Notes: generated by a model not told the origin, from the letters alone. Positions 21,813-35,575 are shown, counted from the first letter of the stretch. The stretch is 64,000 nucleotides of DNA from Nissolia schottii (GCA_003254905.1 QANU01102951.1:283682-347681); one strand, 5' to 3'. Numbers and translations are program-made.

Positions 21813-22721
21813 CTAGTGATTAAGGATGTTGAGAAGGGCAACTCTGATTTTGATTAAACGCCTAAACAGTGACTCTAGTCCTTCTTCAAGGTCTTGTATG
21901 CAGGACCCCAATATTGATAACTTGTTCTGCAAGTCATCCATGTCACTACTCTTGCTTGCCATGTTGAGTGCAAAGAACTGCAATGCAGCATCCACTTTTG
22001 CAAACTCATTCCCATCCACTCCTTCTGAGTATGATACCCTCTTGCTGTTCATCAGCTTTGAAACCAAAGACCAGCTTCCACGTTTCGATTGCGTCGAACC
22101 AGAAATGAAATTCAACAATGACTCGAATATGGCAAAAGTAATCGCTTCAGCCTCCTTTAACAAGTTAACTGAAGCCACTGTTTCATAATCTTTGTTGGTC
22201 ATAGAGTGGCTGCATTTATTTGCATTATTACCCTTCAAGTTTTCCAAGGCCTTGAAAATGGCCTTTCTAACAACTTTTCTTGAGGTCAAGAACTTCTTGA
22301 CCTCTACTTTGAGCTCCAACTCGCCGCTTCTTCTTCGCCTTATTATCGATTGCAGGTCGCGAGTGAACTCTTTTGTGTGCAGAAGCGCATCTTTTGTTGC
22401 TGAACATGTGTCTAGGATCCTTAGGGAACCTTCCAAGAGCTCATCCACCCAATTCTCTTGGCTTCCATGAAGAAGTGCTTCTTGTGTTTGAGGTAATTGA
22501 ACCAATTTCTCAACACAATTGTGCAAATCTTGAAGGCCACTTAGTTTGTGGTTTAGCAATGAAGAAGTGGTGGTGGTAGTGGTGGCATCATCAGAAGCAG
22601 AAGCACACCCTAATATGGATAAGTATTTATTGCATTGTAGGATCACAGGATGTGGCTTGGAGGGCAAGCTATTAGAACGAGCATGGTTATGAGTTTTGTG
22701 GTTCAATAGAGAGTTTTCCAT
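21813..22721 (-). CDS. DUF241 family protein, 302 aa
   Basis: Complete intronless DUF241 gene. The N-terminus MENSLLNHKTHNHARSNSL leads to the family segment SKPHPVILQC. A threonine/serine linker (about residues 45-55) follows, then LHNCVEKLVQLPQTQEAL, WVDELLEGSLRILDTCS, a DLQSIIRRRRSGE basic motif, VVRKAIFKALENLKGN, a FESLLNFISG segment, LVSKLMNSKRV and the C-terminal RVALLNILNH. It pairs with 5249-6172 as a distinct subgroup. Both lie beside members of the other clade, so the array probably grew from at least two ancestral genes. No localisation signal is visible. Function is unknown. Confidence 0.9.
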   Translation of the reverse strand: MENSLLNHKTHNHARSNSLPSKPHPVILQCNKYLSILGCASASDDATTTTTTSSLLNHKLSGLQDLHNCVEKLVQLPQTQEALLHGSQENWVDELLEGSLRILDTCSATKDALLHTKEFTRDLQSIIRRRRSGELELKVEVKKFLTSRKVVRKAIFKALENLKGNNANKCSHSMTNKDYETVASVNLLKEAEAITFAIFESLLNFISGSTQSKRGSWSLVSKLMNSKRVSYSEGVDGNEFAKVDAALQFFALNMASKSSDMDDLQNKLSILGSCIQDLEEGLESLFRRLIKIRVALLNILNH

Positions 22722-24182
22722 TTTTTTCTGAACAAGAGAAGAAAAGGGTGTTGAGGTTTAAGGTTGAATACGTGCAAATTGAGTTTCCAATTTGCTTTCA
22801 TTCCTTGGCTATTGATCAATATATATACATGATAGGATATGGTAGGATACAGGATATTCATCTTAACAAATATAATTAAATGCTAACTTATCTATAGATT
22901 GATCAAAGACAAAATCACAGATATGCTAGTGCTATGTCTCACCATAATATCCCTACAACTCATACTCCATTTCTTTAATTAGTTCTTTCATTTTTTTAGC
23001 AATTCTGTAATCATGTACATTGTATCTTTATTATACATTGCACGAGGGACATTGACATTGCTCTGGTTGTTTCCACTGACATCATGTTTGTCCTTTTATG
23101 GAGTAATATTTCTTAAGACATGTAGACATATGCAGCCCAAACTAATTTAATGCCTCAAATGTAGATATATACTAATACCTACCAATGATTGTACTATAAT
23201 TCTAGCACTTTTTTCCAACACTTTCATGGTATTGACTTGAGTTTTTCATTATCTTTTGGCCCCATTTTTGTTGTTCCATGTAAAAGAAAAACTACTAAAT
23301 AACGAATGTAAGAAAGAAAAGTACCTTTTCTTCTGCTGCAATAACTACTTTCTACATTAGCTTTACTATGAGCTTAAGTCAAAAGAACATTCCTTTTCTT
23401 TTTTCTTTTTTTTTTTTTTCCTCCCACTCTTCTTACAAAGATAAAAATATATTCCAATGAAAGTGATGAAAAAAAAAATTTCCCTGATTGAGTGGAATTA
23501 TGTGGAAGGTGATGAAAAATAATTGCCAAATAATTTCTTGTAGCACAATTTTGAGTTATGGCGGTGATGATGTATTAAAGATTTTTGATGTGCTGTCTTT
23601 CTATAATGTAGAAAGATATAACTTAAGTGCATATTGATTTGCTTGTCCTCCTATCAAGAAGACATAGCATCACATCGTTCATTGCATTGATCATGTGAAA
23701 TTTGATCCCATTATTTATAATCATTGAGAGCTATAATAGATCTTCATCATTATTCAACCACCAAGTACCAACCTTATGTCAACTTCTATATTGGTCCAAA
23801 ATTTGTAGGGTCAATACTTGCAATAAGCTAAGGCTTAGCAGGACATAATGAGGAACATAAAGATTTGAATTAGACCATTCCTATTTAGATAAGAGAAAAT
23901 AACTATGATTGTTAACCACATTAAACTGTTATTATTGTAAATTTAACAGATAATTAGTAAAATTAGTTTACATTAACTCTTTATATCCTTCTGCATGTTT
24001 CCATATAAGACTTGAACTAACACTAAAAGGAAAAGAGATATATGGCAAATATATAGATTTATTTAAGGGTAGGAAGAAAGTGTGAGGAAAAGGAAGGATA
24101 ATATATACTCATTAGCAAAATTTCCTGTACAAGTATATGATTGTTTTTATCTACATCAATGTTTGATGGTGTTAAGATGAAT
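22722..24182. other. Spacer, no gene seen
   Basis: A TATA-like ATATATATAC lies near 22817, about 95 bases upstream of the 22721 start. The rest is AT-rich with no recognisable feature; duplicated-flank similarity is weaker here than elsewhere in the array. Confidence 0.4.
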
Positions 24183-25067
24183 CTAGTTGTTAAAGATGTT
24201 GAGAAGGGAAACTCTGATTCTAATCAGTTGCCTCTCAAGGTGCTCAATTCCTGCCTCTAGACCCTTAATGCACAACTCCAAATTCTCCATAAAATTTTGG
24301 AAATTCTCAACAGATACAACAATACTGCTAGCCTTGTGAAATAGGCACTGCAATTCTCCATCCACCTTCTCAAATTCACTTGTGTTTGATTCATCAGAAA
24401 CACAGCATACTCTCTTAGGCTGCATCAACTTGGATACTGCTGTCCATTTGCTCTTTGGTTTCGGTCTTGAGCCGGCAACGAACAATAGCAAAGACTCTAG
24501 TTGAACCAGCGTGACAAGTTCGGCTTCTTTTAGGTTTCTGATCATAGAGACAAACTCATCATCAGTATTTAAGGAAGTTTGAATGAAGCCCTTCTTGAAT
24601 CCCTTCAAATTTTCTAAGGTCTTCTGAATTGTCTTCTTTGCCTTCTTTCTTGATGACAAGTATTTGCCACCCTCGGTTTTCAATGTTGTTTCGCCCCCTC
24701 TCCTTCTGCGAACGGCCGATTGAAGTCCTTGTATGCTTTCTGTTGATTGCAGCAGGACATCTTTGGCAGTACCGCAGATATCCAGGAGCATCAGAGATCC
24801 CTCTAGCAACTCACGAACCAGTTTTTTACTGGATTCGCATGTTAACACTTGGTTCATGGTTGGCAATTGAAGCACCTTATCAGTGCAGTCAAACAAAGTG
24901 TGCAAACCACTGAGTTTCATGCTTAATGATGAGGAGGAGGAGGAAGAAGTGGCTTCATAAGCCTTCAACCTTTGCAAATGCTCATCATGTTCTGATATGA
25001 AAGGGTGAGATGCAAATGGCACGCTATTCGATCGATTGTGCGAAGATGTGTTCATGTTTGAATCCAT
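24183..25067 (-). CDS. DUF241 family protein, 294 aa
   Basis: Complete intronless DUF241 gene and the outermost member of the array. MDSNMNTSSHNRSNSVPF leads to SHPFISEHDEHLQRLKAYEA, a serine run of about eight, the block LHTLFDCTDKVLQLP, LLEGSLMLLDICG, AVRRRRGGE, a very basic KKAKKTIQKTLENLKGFKK helix, the LVQLESLLLFVAGS segment, MQPKRVCCVSDESNTSEFEK and the C-terminal RVSLLNIFNN. It is the most divergent of the intact members of its clade. The start at 25067 is the first ATG, and the 5' leader has a TATA-like ATATATAC at about 25170. Function is unknown. Confidence 0.9.
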   Translation of the reverse strand: MDSNMNTSSHNRSNSVPFASHPFISEHDEHLQRLKAYEATSSSSSSSLSMKLSGLHTLFDCTDKVLQLPTMNQVLTCESSKKLVRELLEGSLMLLDICGTAKDVLLQSTESIQGLQSAVRRRRGGETTLKTEGGKYLSSRKKAKKTIQKTLENLKGFKKGFIQTSLNTDDEFVSMIRNLKEAELVTLVQLESLLLFVAGSRPKPKSKWTAVSKLMQPKRVCCVSDESNTSEFEKVDGELQCLFHKASSIVVSVENFQNFMENLELCIKGLEAGIEHLERQLIRIRVSLLNIFNN

Positions 25068-26646
25068 TGCAGCTTAATTCTTTTTCTTTGGAGACGTGAG
25101 ATTGGGCTAGTAGATGATGTATAGAGTTTGTTTCTTTAAAAGTTGGTACTATGCTGCTACCATATGCTCCATATATACATAGTCTAGTAGTTGAGGGAGA
25201 CAAGGGGAATATATGCCTCTCTCAATTTGTCACAAAGTTGGCATAGAATATCATCTTGATATGGTTCTTTAGGACACCTTGGCTCTGTCTGTGAACTGCT
25301 TCCTTAGCACCATGCTTCCCAGCTCATTGCCAATTTTTTAAACTCAGGAATCTGCCATACATGGTTCTTTAGGACACCTTGGCACCATGCACCTGATATG
25401 AGAAATCAAAATGGTGCATGTAAGTGAGACAAAATGGCAATGTAGTTGAGATATTGTTTTCCCTAGGGGAAAGAACTAAGAAGCCATTCTTATTTGTTGG
25501 TATATGTTATGCTGCTTCCAAGTTATTCAGTCAAACATCTTGCCTCCCTTTAATTGACAAAACATGACAAAATACTATATGAAGAATCTTTTCACATTTA
25601 AATATCAAGGTTTTGACAATATTTGTTCATTTGCAATGTAACAATTGGTGATTTGTTGAACCATACCTAGAAAGGTTTATCCTTGATGCTTGTTTGGTTG
25701 AACACCCTGACCCCATTTGCTCGCAAGATTCAAGTTATTATGTTGCTACTTGCAATGTTTCTGAATTGATGCACAGAAAGGCTTTTGTGCTTTGAAACAT
25801 GGTGAATGCACTTGCAAGATTCCTTCTTATGTTCCCTTCGTAAATAGGAATGATGGTGAATGTTAAGTCGTTATGCTATTAAAAATACAAGGGCATGAAT
25901 ACAGCCGGTTGTAATTTAGATTCTGTGGGTACAGCAGCAATCTTTAAAGATTTCAAATAGCACACAAAAGTTGAATTCTTGTGTCGTGTTTTGCAAATAA
26001 ATGCCCTATTTGAGCTCAAGTGACAATATGTTGAAAATGATTCTGAATTTGATTTACAACATGCCAAAACTTTAGATAGTTTGAGGTTAAGAATTTATTC
26101 TTATCGCCCAAATCCCTGGTTTGAATAAGAACATTATAATGAGAAATAATGTATACTATAAGACATTATAGTATAAGACATTGTGATGACTCAACCTCCA
26201 ACGGATGAAATTCTAATAGTCAACACATTTAAATGTCATCCAATGGTGAAGTGCATATAACACAACAAAAGACTAGGCAAGGCGCAACCATAGCAAATTA
26301 AAAGCATAACACATTTATAATTTAACAAAAGACTAGGCAAGGCGCAACAATAGCAAATTAAAAGCTCGTGTCGAATCAAAAAGAGGCTTGGTTTAAAATA
26401 TAAAAAAAAAAACGAAAAAATCTAAACCACATTGGCAATTCAACTTTAAATAAATATATCATAAAATGAGATTGCCAAAATACCAAAAACGATGACATAG
26501 AAGCCAAATATATTATCAAGGATACAATTTTTAAAAAAATCTCAATCCATGGATTCAACAATAGTCTATAACTGATGAATCTAACATAAGGAGCATCTCA
26601 AACTGAACAAAGACCAAAAACTTGACTAATCCTTCCAGTACTACGC
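25068..26646. other. Spacer with two short direct repeats
   Basis: No gene is seen. ATGGTTCTTTAGGACACCTT starts at 25261 and again exactly 100 bases later at 25361. A 40-bp segment (ACAAAAGACTAGGCAAGGCG onward) starts near 26265 and again 60 bases later. These mark small local tandem duplications. Confidence 0.6.
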
Positions 26647-28224
<1,578 letters not shown>

Positions 28225-28305
28225 GGAATCAGATGCGAGAGGAGGAAAGAGGGATTTTCAGGAAGAGGCGCTCCAGTGATGGTAGTAGATGAAGGTGGAG
28301 ATTAG

Positions 28306-28313
28306 AAACCCTA
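28306..28313. promoter_or_regulatory. Telo-box-like motif upstream of RPS25
   Basis: AAACCCTA lies about 85 bases upstream of the RPS25 ATG. Telo boxes near the start site are common in plant ribosomal-protein and translation genes (established knowledge). Confidence 0.6.
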
Positions 28314-28394
28314 GGGCTTTTTATGAGTGCATAGAAAACCATGCGTGACGTTCGGCTTTAAAGCTACGTCGTTTTGCCCCGTGTTTCCTGCCAA

Positions 28395-28474
28395 GGCCCA
28401 ATCCTTTAAACCGTATCTGTTGGAAAAGCCCATTATAATATTTTTGGTCATTTCCTATTGGGCTGAAAATGGGT
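28395..28474. promoter_or_regulatory. Cluster of three site II (TGGGCY) motifs upstream of RPS25
   Basis: TGGGCC on minus at 28395-28400, TGGGCT on minus at 28437-28442 and TGGGCT on plus at 28469-28474. Site II motifs paired with a telo box are the known promoter pattern of plant ribosomal-protein genes driven in dividing cells by TCP factors. Confidence 0.65.
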
Positions 28475-30267
28475 ATCTAGAAGTTTTGTCATAAATAACT
28501 CATGGACCAAAAATTTACTTAGGCCACATGAGGCGTTTGAATTCATTCACATCCAAGACCAAAATACATGGATTCACTTTTACTTATTGGATGAAGTAAT
28601 TTATTGACAGGTAAAATTAGTTTCTCCATGCCTAATCAATTTTCTTAATACGGTTAAATATAAGTCAAAGTGATGATAATGTTTTTAACCTGCTTAATTA
28701 CATTTTTGAAAGTACATTTAATTACATTTATTAAGTGTGAATAAGTACAAATATGCTGATTTCACATGTGTTTGCAAATGATAAAGACTAACTTAGATTT
28801 TTTTTTATAGAGATCAAGTTGGTCTATCAATTGTTTGAGGAGAACAAATTAAATCTTTTCTCTTATTTTTATTTTCATTTTGTTCTTGCATATCAGACGT
28901 ATTGCTATAAATTAATGATACTAAAGTTATGCTTAATAAAATGAAATCTCTCATTACAAAATATCTTTTTTAAGAAAATTGTAGTCTTAATGATCTTGAT
29001 ATCAGTGATGTATAAATCATAGACTAAAACCAATCCAGTTCATTGTTTGTAATATTAGATTAGATTGGTCCTCTCCTAGCATATGATCTCCAATTTGAGG
29101 GAATCGGTTTGGTGACTATCTAGCTGCAAAATAGATGAGATATGCATATGCATGGAGGAGACAATTCAATATCTTACCTCTTGTCGTTTGAAGCATTTGA
29201 ATACGTCTAGGAGGGGACATGTTCAATTATAAAGAATGTGGAACCTTATCTATATAACAGAACTCAAAAATATCATACGAAACCGGGAATTGATGTCATT
29301 AATGTCATATCACTTTTTATATGATTTGTTGTGGCATTGGATTCTACTTCATTCCCGTATGCATATTTGCACGAGACGAATCCCACTTTATTGTCATGAC
29401 AATATTATACATAATAATGTACAATATATATATATATCTGGAAATAAATGTCTTTCGTTTATAATGAAGTATTTTTCTTTGGACAATGCTCTTCCTGCAC
29501 GCCATGTTTTCCATCTGAAGGCGAGAGTTGCATTGCATCCTCTTCCATTCTTGGTGGGTCAAAAGGGAATATTGTAAAGTTAAACTGAAGACTTTTTTGG
29601 GCGTTGAGGGAATATATAAAAATTAAAGAAAGACAAATTAAAGCAAGCATGCCTGACATTTTCTTACCAATTAAGAAATAGGTTGCAAATTTATGTGACA
29701 GGTTTATACTTTGAATAATGTTTAGGGCAAATGTTTCACTACACGTAACACGCATTAACTTATAATCCCAGGGTAAATACATGAAAATTTAGAAGAATCA
29801 TGATACACATGGTAAAGATGATTGACACAGTTAGTGAAGAACGAATTTATATTTTCAAAAAATGTGTATTCAATTATCATTGTTAATATAAAAAATTACT
29901 TTAACAAGTAATCTATAAGTACTCACATAAATGTGTCAAATATACCTAATATATTCTCGTTAGAAATGAGATATGCATAATAAGTACTTTTTTCTTCCAA
30001 GAAAATGAAGAGAAGAAAAAAACATAAAATATAAACCACTGGTACAACCGTAGAGAATATGAAATGGCTTGTGTCACGAAATTTTCCTCATAAATATTTG
30101 CTATATGACCCTTTCCATATAGATGTTATTCTAAATTGATGGAACTCATAGAAGCATCTACCTCCATTAACTAAAAGCATATGCCTAATAACTTATAAAA
30201 TATCTTTTTCTTTTCTCTTAACCTAAACTCTGCTTTACCTATGTTCACACGTGGTAACGCATGAAAT

Positions 30268-30318
<51 letters not shown>

Positions 30319-30702
30319 CGCTACTCATTTTTCAAAAAGGAGACACTATAGTTCAGAGCATAACATTATTATTATTATTCTTGCTATTGTCAAAAAAGGA
30401 GACAATTTGATCAAAGTTCTAACAGCAAAAGGAGCAACAACAAGTAGAAATATAACACAACTCATAAAAGTAACTAAAAATGTTTCTCTTCTCTCTTTTT
30501 AGAATAAGATTCGATTCCAGTCTTATACAAATAACACTACCTTATCCAAAAACACCTCACTCCCTACAAAACAGAATAGAACATAAAAAACGGAGGCACT
30601 CTGTTCTTCACTCTGTTTTCATGCTTCAGAGTGTAGAAACCGCTGCAGTGTCTTCAATAACTGCAGCTTCTATATTCTCTGCTTNCCAATACCCTCATAA
30701 TT
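28475..30702. other. Spacer between RPS25 and the DUF4408-type gene
   Basis: No gene is seen. A TA repeat occupies 30270-30316. Segments at about 30075-30200 and 30380-30450 are diverged copies of 46498-46620 and 46745-46810. A single N at 30685, 18 bases before the next start codon, probably marks a contig join. Confidence 0.45.
30270..30316. repeat. TA dinucleotide repeat
   Basis: About 23 TA units. Confidence 0.95.
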
Positions 30703-31575
30703 ATGGACTCATTCAGTTTCCATAACCTTCAAGAAGAGAAAGCCAATGCAATCTTGAAGAACCGAAACCTTCGAAGGATCACAAGCTTGTTGCGGTTCGT
30801 TGAGGTGTGTGTTGTTCTGATTTTGGTTTCGAGGCTCTCTCTGCATCTACCGGTTGCGGTTAAGAGCTCCGGCGAGTACTTCAGGGACTTTTCGGTGTTC
30901 GTGAACAGCCCCCGCTTTGTTTTTCTCGTCGGAAACATCATCATCGTCACGCTTTTCGTCCAGTCGGGTCAGTTCTCGATTCAGGGTTCTAGAAAAAACG
31001 ATTCGGAGCACGATCTTTACCAGGAGCTCCTCCAGAAAAGCGCGAAGAATCAGAAAGTGATTCAAGGGAACCAGAAGAACAGAGAAAAACAGAGCACAGA
31101 AACAGAGCATCAACAAATTGATACAGAAAAAATCAAGTACCCAGAAAAGAAGGGTATGAGAACCGAGGATAGCATAAAGAATGTGAGAATCAATGAAAAC
31201 ACGAGGAAAAGTCCAGAAAAAAATCGAATTTTTCGAAGCAAATTAGCAAAATTTAGCATAAAGAACAGGGGTTTTTTCAAGAAACAGAGCATGAAAACAG
31301 GGGAAGCGACTAGTGGCTTGGAGGTGAAGGATTACAGAAGGTGCCAGACAGAGATCTTGAGCCGCGTGACCAGTGAGAAGCAGCCACGTGGCGTGCTGCG
31401 AAGGTGCGAAACAGAGAAGAACAGAATCAAGAGCATTGAACCTGCTCAATTAGAAGCAGAGGAAGGAGTTTCATGTGTTGAGGATAATATGAGCAATGAG
31501 GAGTTTCGCCGCACTGTTGAGGCCTTCATTGCCAAGCAACAGAGGATCCGAAGAGAAGAAGATTACTCTCTATAG
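30703..31575 (+). CDS. DUF4408/DUF761-type membrane protein, 290 aa
   Basis: Intronless gene. The N-terminal third has two hydrophobic segments: about residues 25-50 (LLRFVEVCVVLILVSRLSL) and about residues 68-90 (PRFVFLVGNIIIVTLFVQ). Their spacing is typical of DUF4408 proteins. The middle (residues 95-240) is highly charged and rich in K, E, N and Q, probably disordered. The C-terminus EEFRRTVEAFIAKQQRIRRE is the short DUF761 motif. This DUF4408 + DUF761 layout is a known plant family of uncertain function; some DUF761 members are linked to growth and stress traits. The start at 30703 is the first ATG of the frame after the N at 30685 and fits the family's MDSF-like opening. An AATAAATAAATAAA polyadenylation-like signal lies at 31630. 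Confidence 0.85.
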   Translation: MDSFSFHNLQEEKANAILKNRNLRRITSLLRFVEVCVVLILVSRLSLHLPVAVKSSGEYFRDFSVFVNSPRFVFLVGNIIIVTLFVQSGQFSIQGSRKNDSEHDLYQELLQKSAKNQKVIQGNQKNREKQSTETEHQQIDTEKIKYPEKKGMRTEDSIKNVRINENTRKSPEKNRIFRSKLAKFSIKNRGFFKKQSMKTGEATSGLEVKDYRRCQTEILSRVTSEKQPRGVLRRCETEKNRIKSIEPAQLEAEEGVSCVEDNMSNEEFRRTVEAFIAKQQRIRREEDYSL

Positions 31576-32639
31576 TATGAGAACGTCTCTGCTTTTCATG
31601 TAAAAGAAAAGAAATTGTAGAGTGCATGTAAATAAATAAATAAATTGTAAAGTTATGTTACGCAGCTATATTAGCGACTGAAATTACTTCAAAATTTTGT
31701 TATGTACATCTACTATGGAAACCACCTAAATGTCTAACATATGTCTATAAAAATATGTGGAAACACCATTTCTTAAAATTGTATCAATAGGTTTGAGGCT
31801 AGTTCAATGGTATCGATTGACAAGTTCTTATTGAATTAAAGAGAAAAACAAAGATGGATTCTCTCAATTAAATTTATTTGTCATGTGCTATCAATTATTG
31901 TGATTTTTCATCATTTATTGATGAGGTGAATCTTTTACTCATACATGACATAAACAATAAAAAAATTAATGGTGAAATATTATATTTTACAACTTAGTAC
32001 AAGAAATTCAACTAAGAAAAGTTATTCTTACAAAAACAATGTTTTCATGGTCTAACGTGTCTCTTAGGGCGCTGGTTATTGTATGTATGACTATTCCTCC
32101 GGATTTGGGGAGAGTTTGATAGCCTACATTTCATGGCCAAATGGAGGAGAAGGAGGCATTAGATCTAACCCTACCCCAACAGATATGGCCATAATAGTTT
32201 CTTGACCATGACGGTTGTGGTTCCTCAGTCATAGTGATAGAGGAACCAATGACGGGCCAAGCTAGGGCGACAAAGTGAGTGTGGAATGTGTTAAGAGTTT
32301 GTAGAGAAATTTTTTACCTCTATGAAATAAATGATTTTATCCACCATAAATATTATTTACCTTTTTATTTTTGTGGCCTCCAATGATACATAAAATCATT
32401 TCCTCCACAGTGGAGGAAAGAATTTCTCAAGTTTGAGTTGTTGGTGTACAGCAAAAGGATTGAAAATTGAGAAAGGTTACTTTAGCAATACTTCATTTAA
32501 TCTCAACCGTTTATTAGTTTTTTCCATCCAATGGATAAGAACGTTAGACCATGGTATGGTCCAAGATCGTGATATCCTTCCACCTAAATACAATGTATGG
32601 TACAATTAAATCTTCAAGTGAATAACTACCCTAGGTTTA
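31576..32639. other. Spacer, no gene seen
   Basis: Holds the 3' UTR and polyadenylation signal (31630-31644) of the preceding gene, then unrecognised DNA. Confidence 0.4.
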
Positions 32640-32810
32640 AATGGTGTTGAGAATAAGAGTGCAACTTGGGTGCTGTGTCAGAAACTAGGGGTTTGTGATT
32701 GTCAATTCAGTTTCATTCATGAAGAGTATTCTGATTCCTGATTCTTGACATGTTACAAATGGCATGCAGCTAAGGTAATATCCTGTAGAAGATGCCATTG
32801 CTTGTAGTAC
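32640..32810. repeat. Segment duplicated at 60410-60575
   Basis: ATGGTGTTGAGAATAAGAGT starts both copies, and the similarity runs through GATGCCATTG. After interruption by a MITE and other DNA it resumes at 33390-33560, matching 60595-60720. The 60-kb copy lies downstream of the SABATH gene. Confidence 0.75.
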
Positions 32811-32820
32811 TACTACTACT

Positions 32821-33214
32821 ATTAGGTGATTTCTCACCTGTCTCGTAAGGTTCTGTCCTATTTAATTTATTTTTTTTTATAATTTTAATAATTATATTTA
32901 TTAAATTTTATTATTATTTCATGTTTTTATTATTATGATAAATTTTTCATTAATTAAATCATTAAAATAGTTAATTTATAAGAGATTTAGAGATTTATGA
33001 ACCATTTGAACTTACGATACATTTCTCTATAAATATTATATTAAAAAGTATTAATTTATCACATTAGATCATATAGTCTATCAATATGTCATATTAAATC
33101 ATGAAATAATAATAAAATTCGATGAATTTAATTATAAAAATTATTTAAAAATAAATAAATAAATTAAGTAGCATGAAATATTTATTATATGAGAAAGGTG
33201 AAAAATTGCCTAAT
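32821..33214. mobile_element. MITE-like inverted-repeat element
   Basis: The ends are long inverted repeats (left about 32821-32950, right about 33085-33214), beginning ATTAGGTGATTTCTCACC and ending GGTGAAAAATTGCCTAAT. The element is very AT-rich and lacks coding capacity. It interrupts a segment that is contiguous in the related copy near 60.57 kb, which supports insertion. The target duplication is not clear. Confidence 0.65.
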
Positions 33215-35575
33215 GATAATAATAGGCTAGAGAAATTTTAGCCTACGCATAATTGTAATACTTTAAATTTAAATTTAGGTACTCTTACCTAAATAAAAGT
33301 AATAATTCATGAGAAAGCGAACGTATCTTAAATAAACTCTTTTATTTACTATGTTTCTGTTGTTTCAATTTTTGAGAAGGGAAACTTTTTGTGTTAGAAT
33401 TCTTATGTGATTCTTTGATGCCAAGTGATACCAGATTAGTCAAGGTTAAGCCTTAGATACTGGGCAGACAACCTTAAAAAGAAAAGTTGCCAAGTGATTT
33501 CACAGATACGGGAAAAGAACAAAATTTCATTGGGAAGGGAAGAAAGCATTCTCACTATGAACTAACCGTTTTATTATGTAAAAGTGAAAAAAGCATGTTA
33601 TCCATCTTCGTCACGGTGCACAAAGCAAAAACATAAGGCGAATATAATATTGTCTTAATAATAATGATAAATTAATTGAAACTATTGTCAATTAAGTATT
33701 TTAATTAATTTCTGCCGAACAAATTAGATTTAAGACAAATTGGGGGGGTGGGGGCAGAAGCTCAATATGCTAATATCTACATCTGGCGCTGGGAATATAT
33801 AGATTTTGTGCTATTGCATCATATCATGCTTTTAAATTATACAATTCTCTTTTGAAAAATAAAAATTGCAGTAATTAGTAGGATCCATGTCATTTATGCT
33901 CTCTTTTTTTCATTCTGTGGATAAAATGTCAGTTCAGTGCCCTCGATTCAAGCTCACTGGATTCCTGATGAAACAATTGTGAGATTTTTGGTGGTTTCCT
34001 AGGTTTGTTTTGAGTGTTATTTTAAGAGAAAACAAAAGAAAGAGGAAAGGTTTGGAATTTTTTTTTTAAAAAAACTTTTAAGTAAATAAAATAAAAGAAG
34101 ATGATAATGCTGTAGAATCTTAAAAAAGTAATTAATTTTTATTTATTTAGTATTTAAAATAAATTTTAGGAGGAATCATTAAAAATATATTATTTTTTTA
34201 TGCTTAGAGATTTAATTCAAGGAGAAAAAAGTATTAGAGAGTTTCGGTTAACCCCTCATGCACTTTCATTACTCCCATTTTTGAGTTCCTCAAAATGCGA
34301 ATTAAGGGTTAAATTATAGTTTACCTTTTGAGTAACATCTCTTAATTTAATCATTAAATTAATATTATTATAAAAATATTAATTATATTTAATTATTTTA
34401 TTTTTTCCCCTATATTTAATTGATGAAATGGCCCACACCCTTGAGACGACAAGGTAAGAATAGGGAGACTAGTATAATCCATGTAACTCGTGGCGGAACT
34501 TGAAGTAAATTTTTTTACGGGGGCAAGTATTTTAGTATGTTATTAGCATTTATTTGTTTTTTTTATGCATAGGAAAATAGATACAAGGACTGCGACTAAA
34601 TTTAATTTAATTGCACATCATATTTATTAACTTTAAAATAAATTTTAACAAAATCAAAATAATTCTTGTAAGGACTATAAAAAATAGCAAAAAAATTGTA
34701 GGTAGACCCTACTCAAAAAACTCATATTTGACACGCGATGAAAGATAAATTTTATATTTTATATCATATATATATGGTCGGGGATGAGAAAAATGGCTAA
34801 AAAAAATTTAGTTAATGTTTTTAGAAGATGGAATTCTAATTTCCACCAACAGTGGTCATCAGTATTTTTTCTTTTATTTTTTTATCTCTCATTCCAACTT
34901 TAATGAAGAAAAAGTTAAATATGAATGTCAAAAATAAATCTTTCTCAAACAATATTTAATTATGATTTTCACTAACAATATTAATTAATGGTAATAGTTA
35001 TTTCATTCTTTGGTTGAGTGGTGTGTGAGAATTTAAAGAAAAAATCTAAAAAACAAGACTAAATTCTTTGTGTCTTTACTTTTCGCTGATCATGTATGGA
35101 TACATGCACAACATCGAATAATTCTTTCGCAACAATAGAAGGCAATCAATCTACTGTAGTGACTATATCTCATGGGTTGACCACCTCTTCACGTTCCCCA
35201 ATTTTTTTGCAATTCAGCAAAAGCCGTTGTTGTCACACCTTTATCATGCAATTCTAATAGTTTTTGCATCACCTAACTTATTTAATCTTTCCGTTGAGTG
35301 TTGGATGTTATGTTTCTGCATGTGCATGTTTCTTAATTTTCTACTGGCTGCAAAATTTGGATGTGTAGTTCTTAGAGGCATAAAAAAGGAAACTATTATT
35401 CTAAGGTGCGAGCATGCTGGAAAGGAAAATAGTCACAAACATTTAGTTTGCTACTTAGAATGAGTGATTTATCTTTGTCGTGTGCAAACAGATTTGACCT
35501 TAAATGTGGGGCAGGCAAGAAATGTCACACTTGACCATATCGAGGGAGTCCTTCAGTTTAACGGAAGATCATGAA
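33215..35575. other. AT-rich spacer
   Basis: Contains the second part of the 60-kb-related segment (33390-33560) and otherwise unrecognised AT-rich DNA. A 78-codon plus-strand ORF at 35227-35463 ends with a cysteine/histidine-bearing stretch (CVVLRGIKKETIILRCEHAG). This vaguely recalls the DNA-binding part of Mutator/FAR1-type proteins, but the match is too weak to call. Confidence 0.35.
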
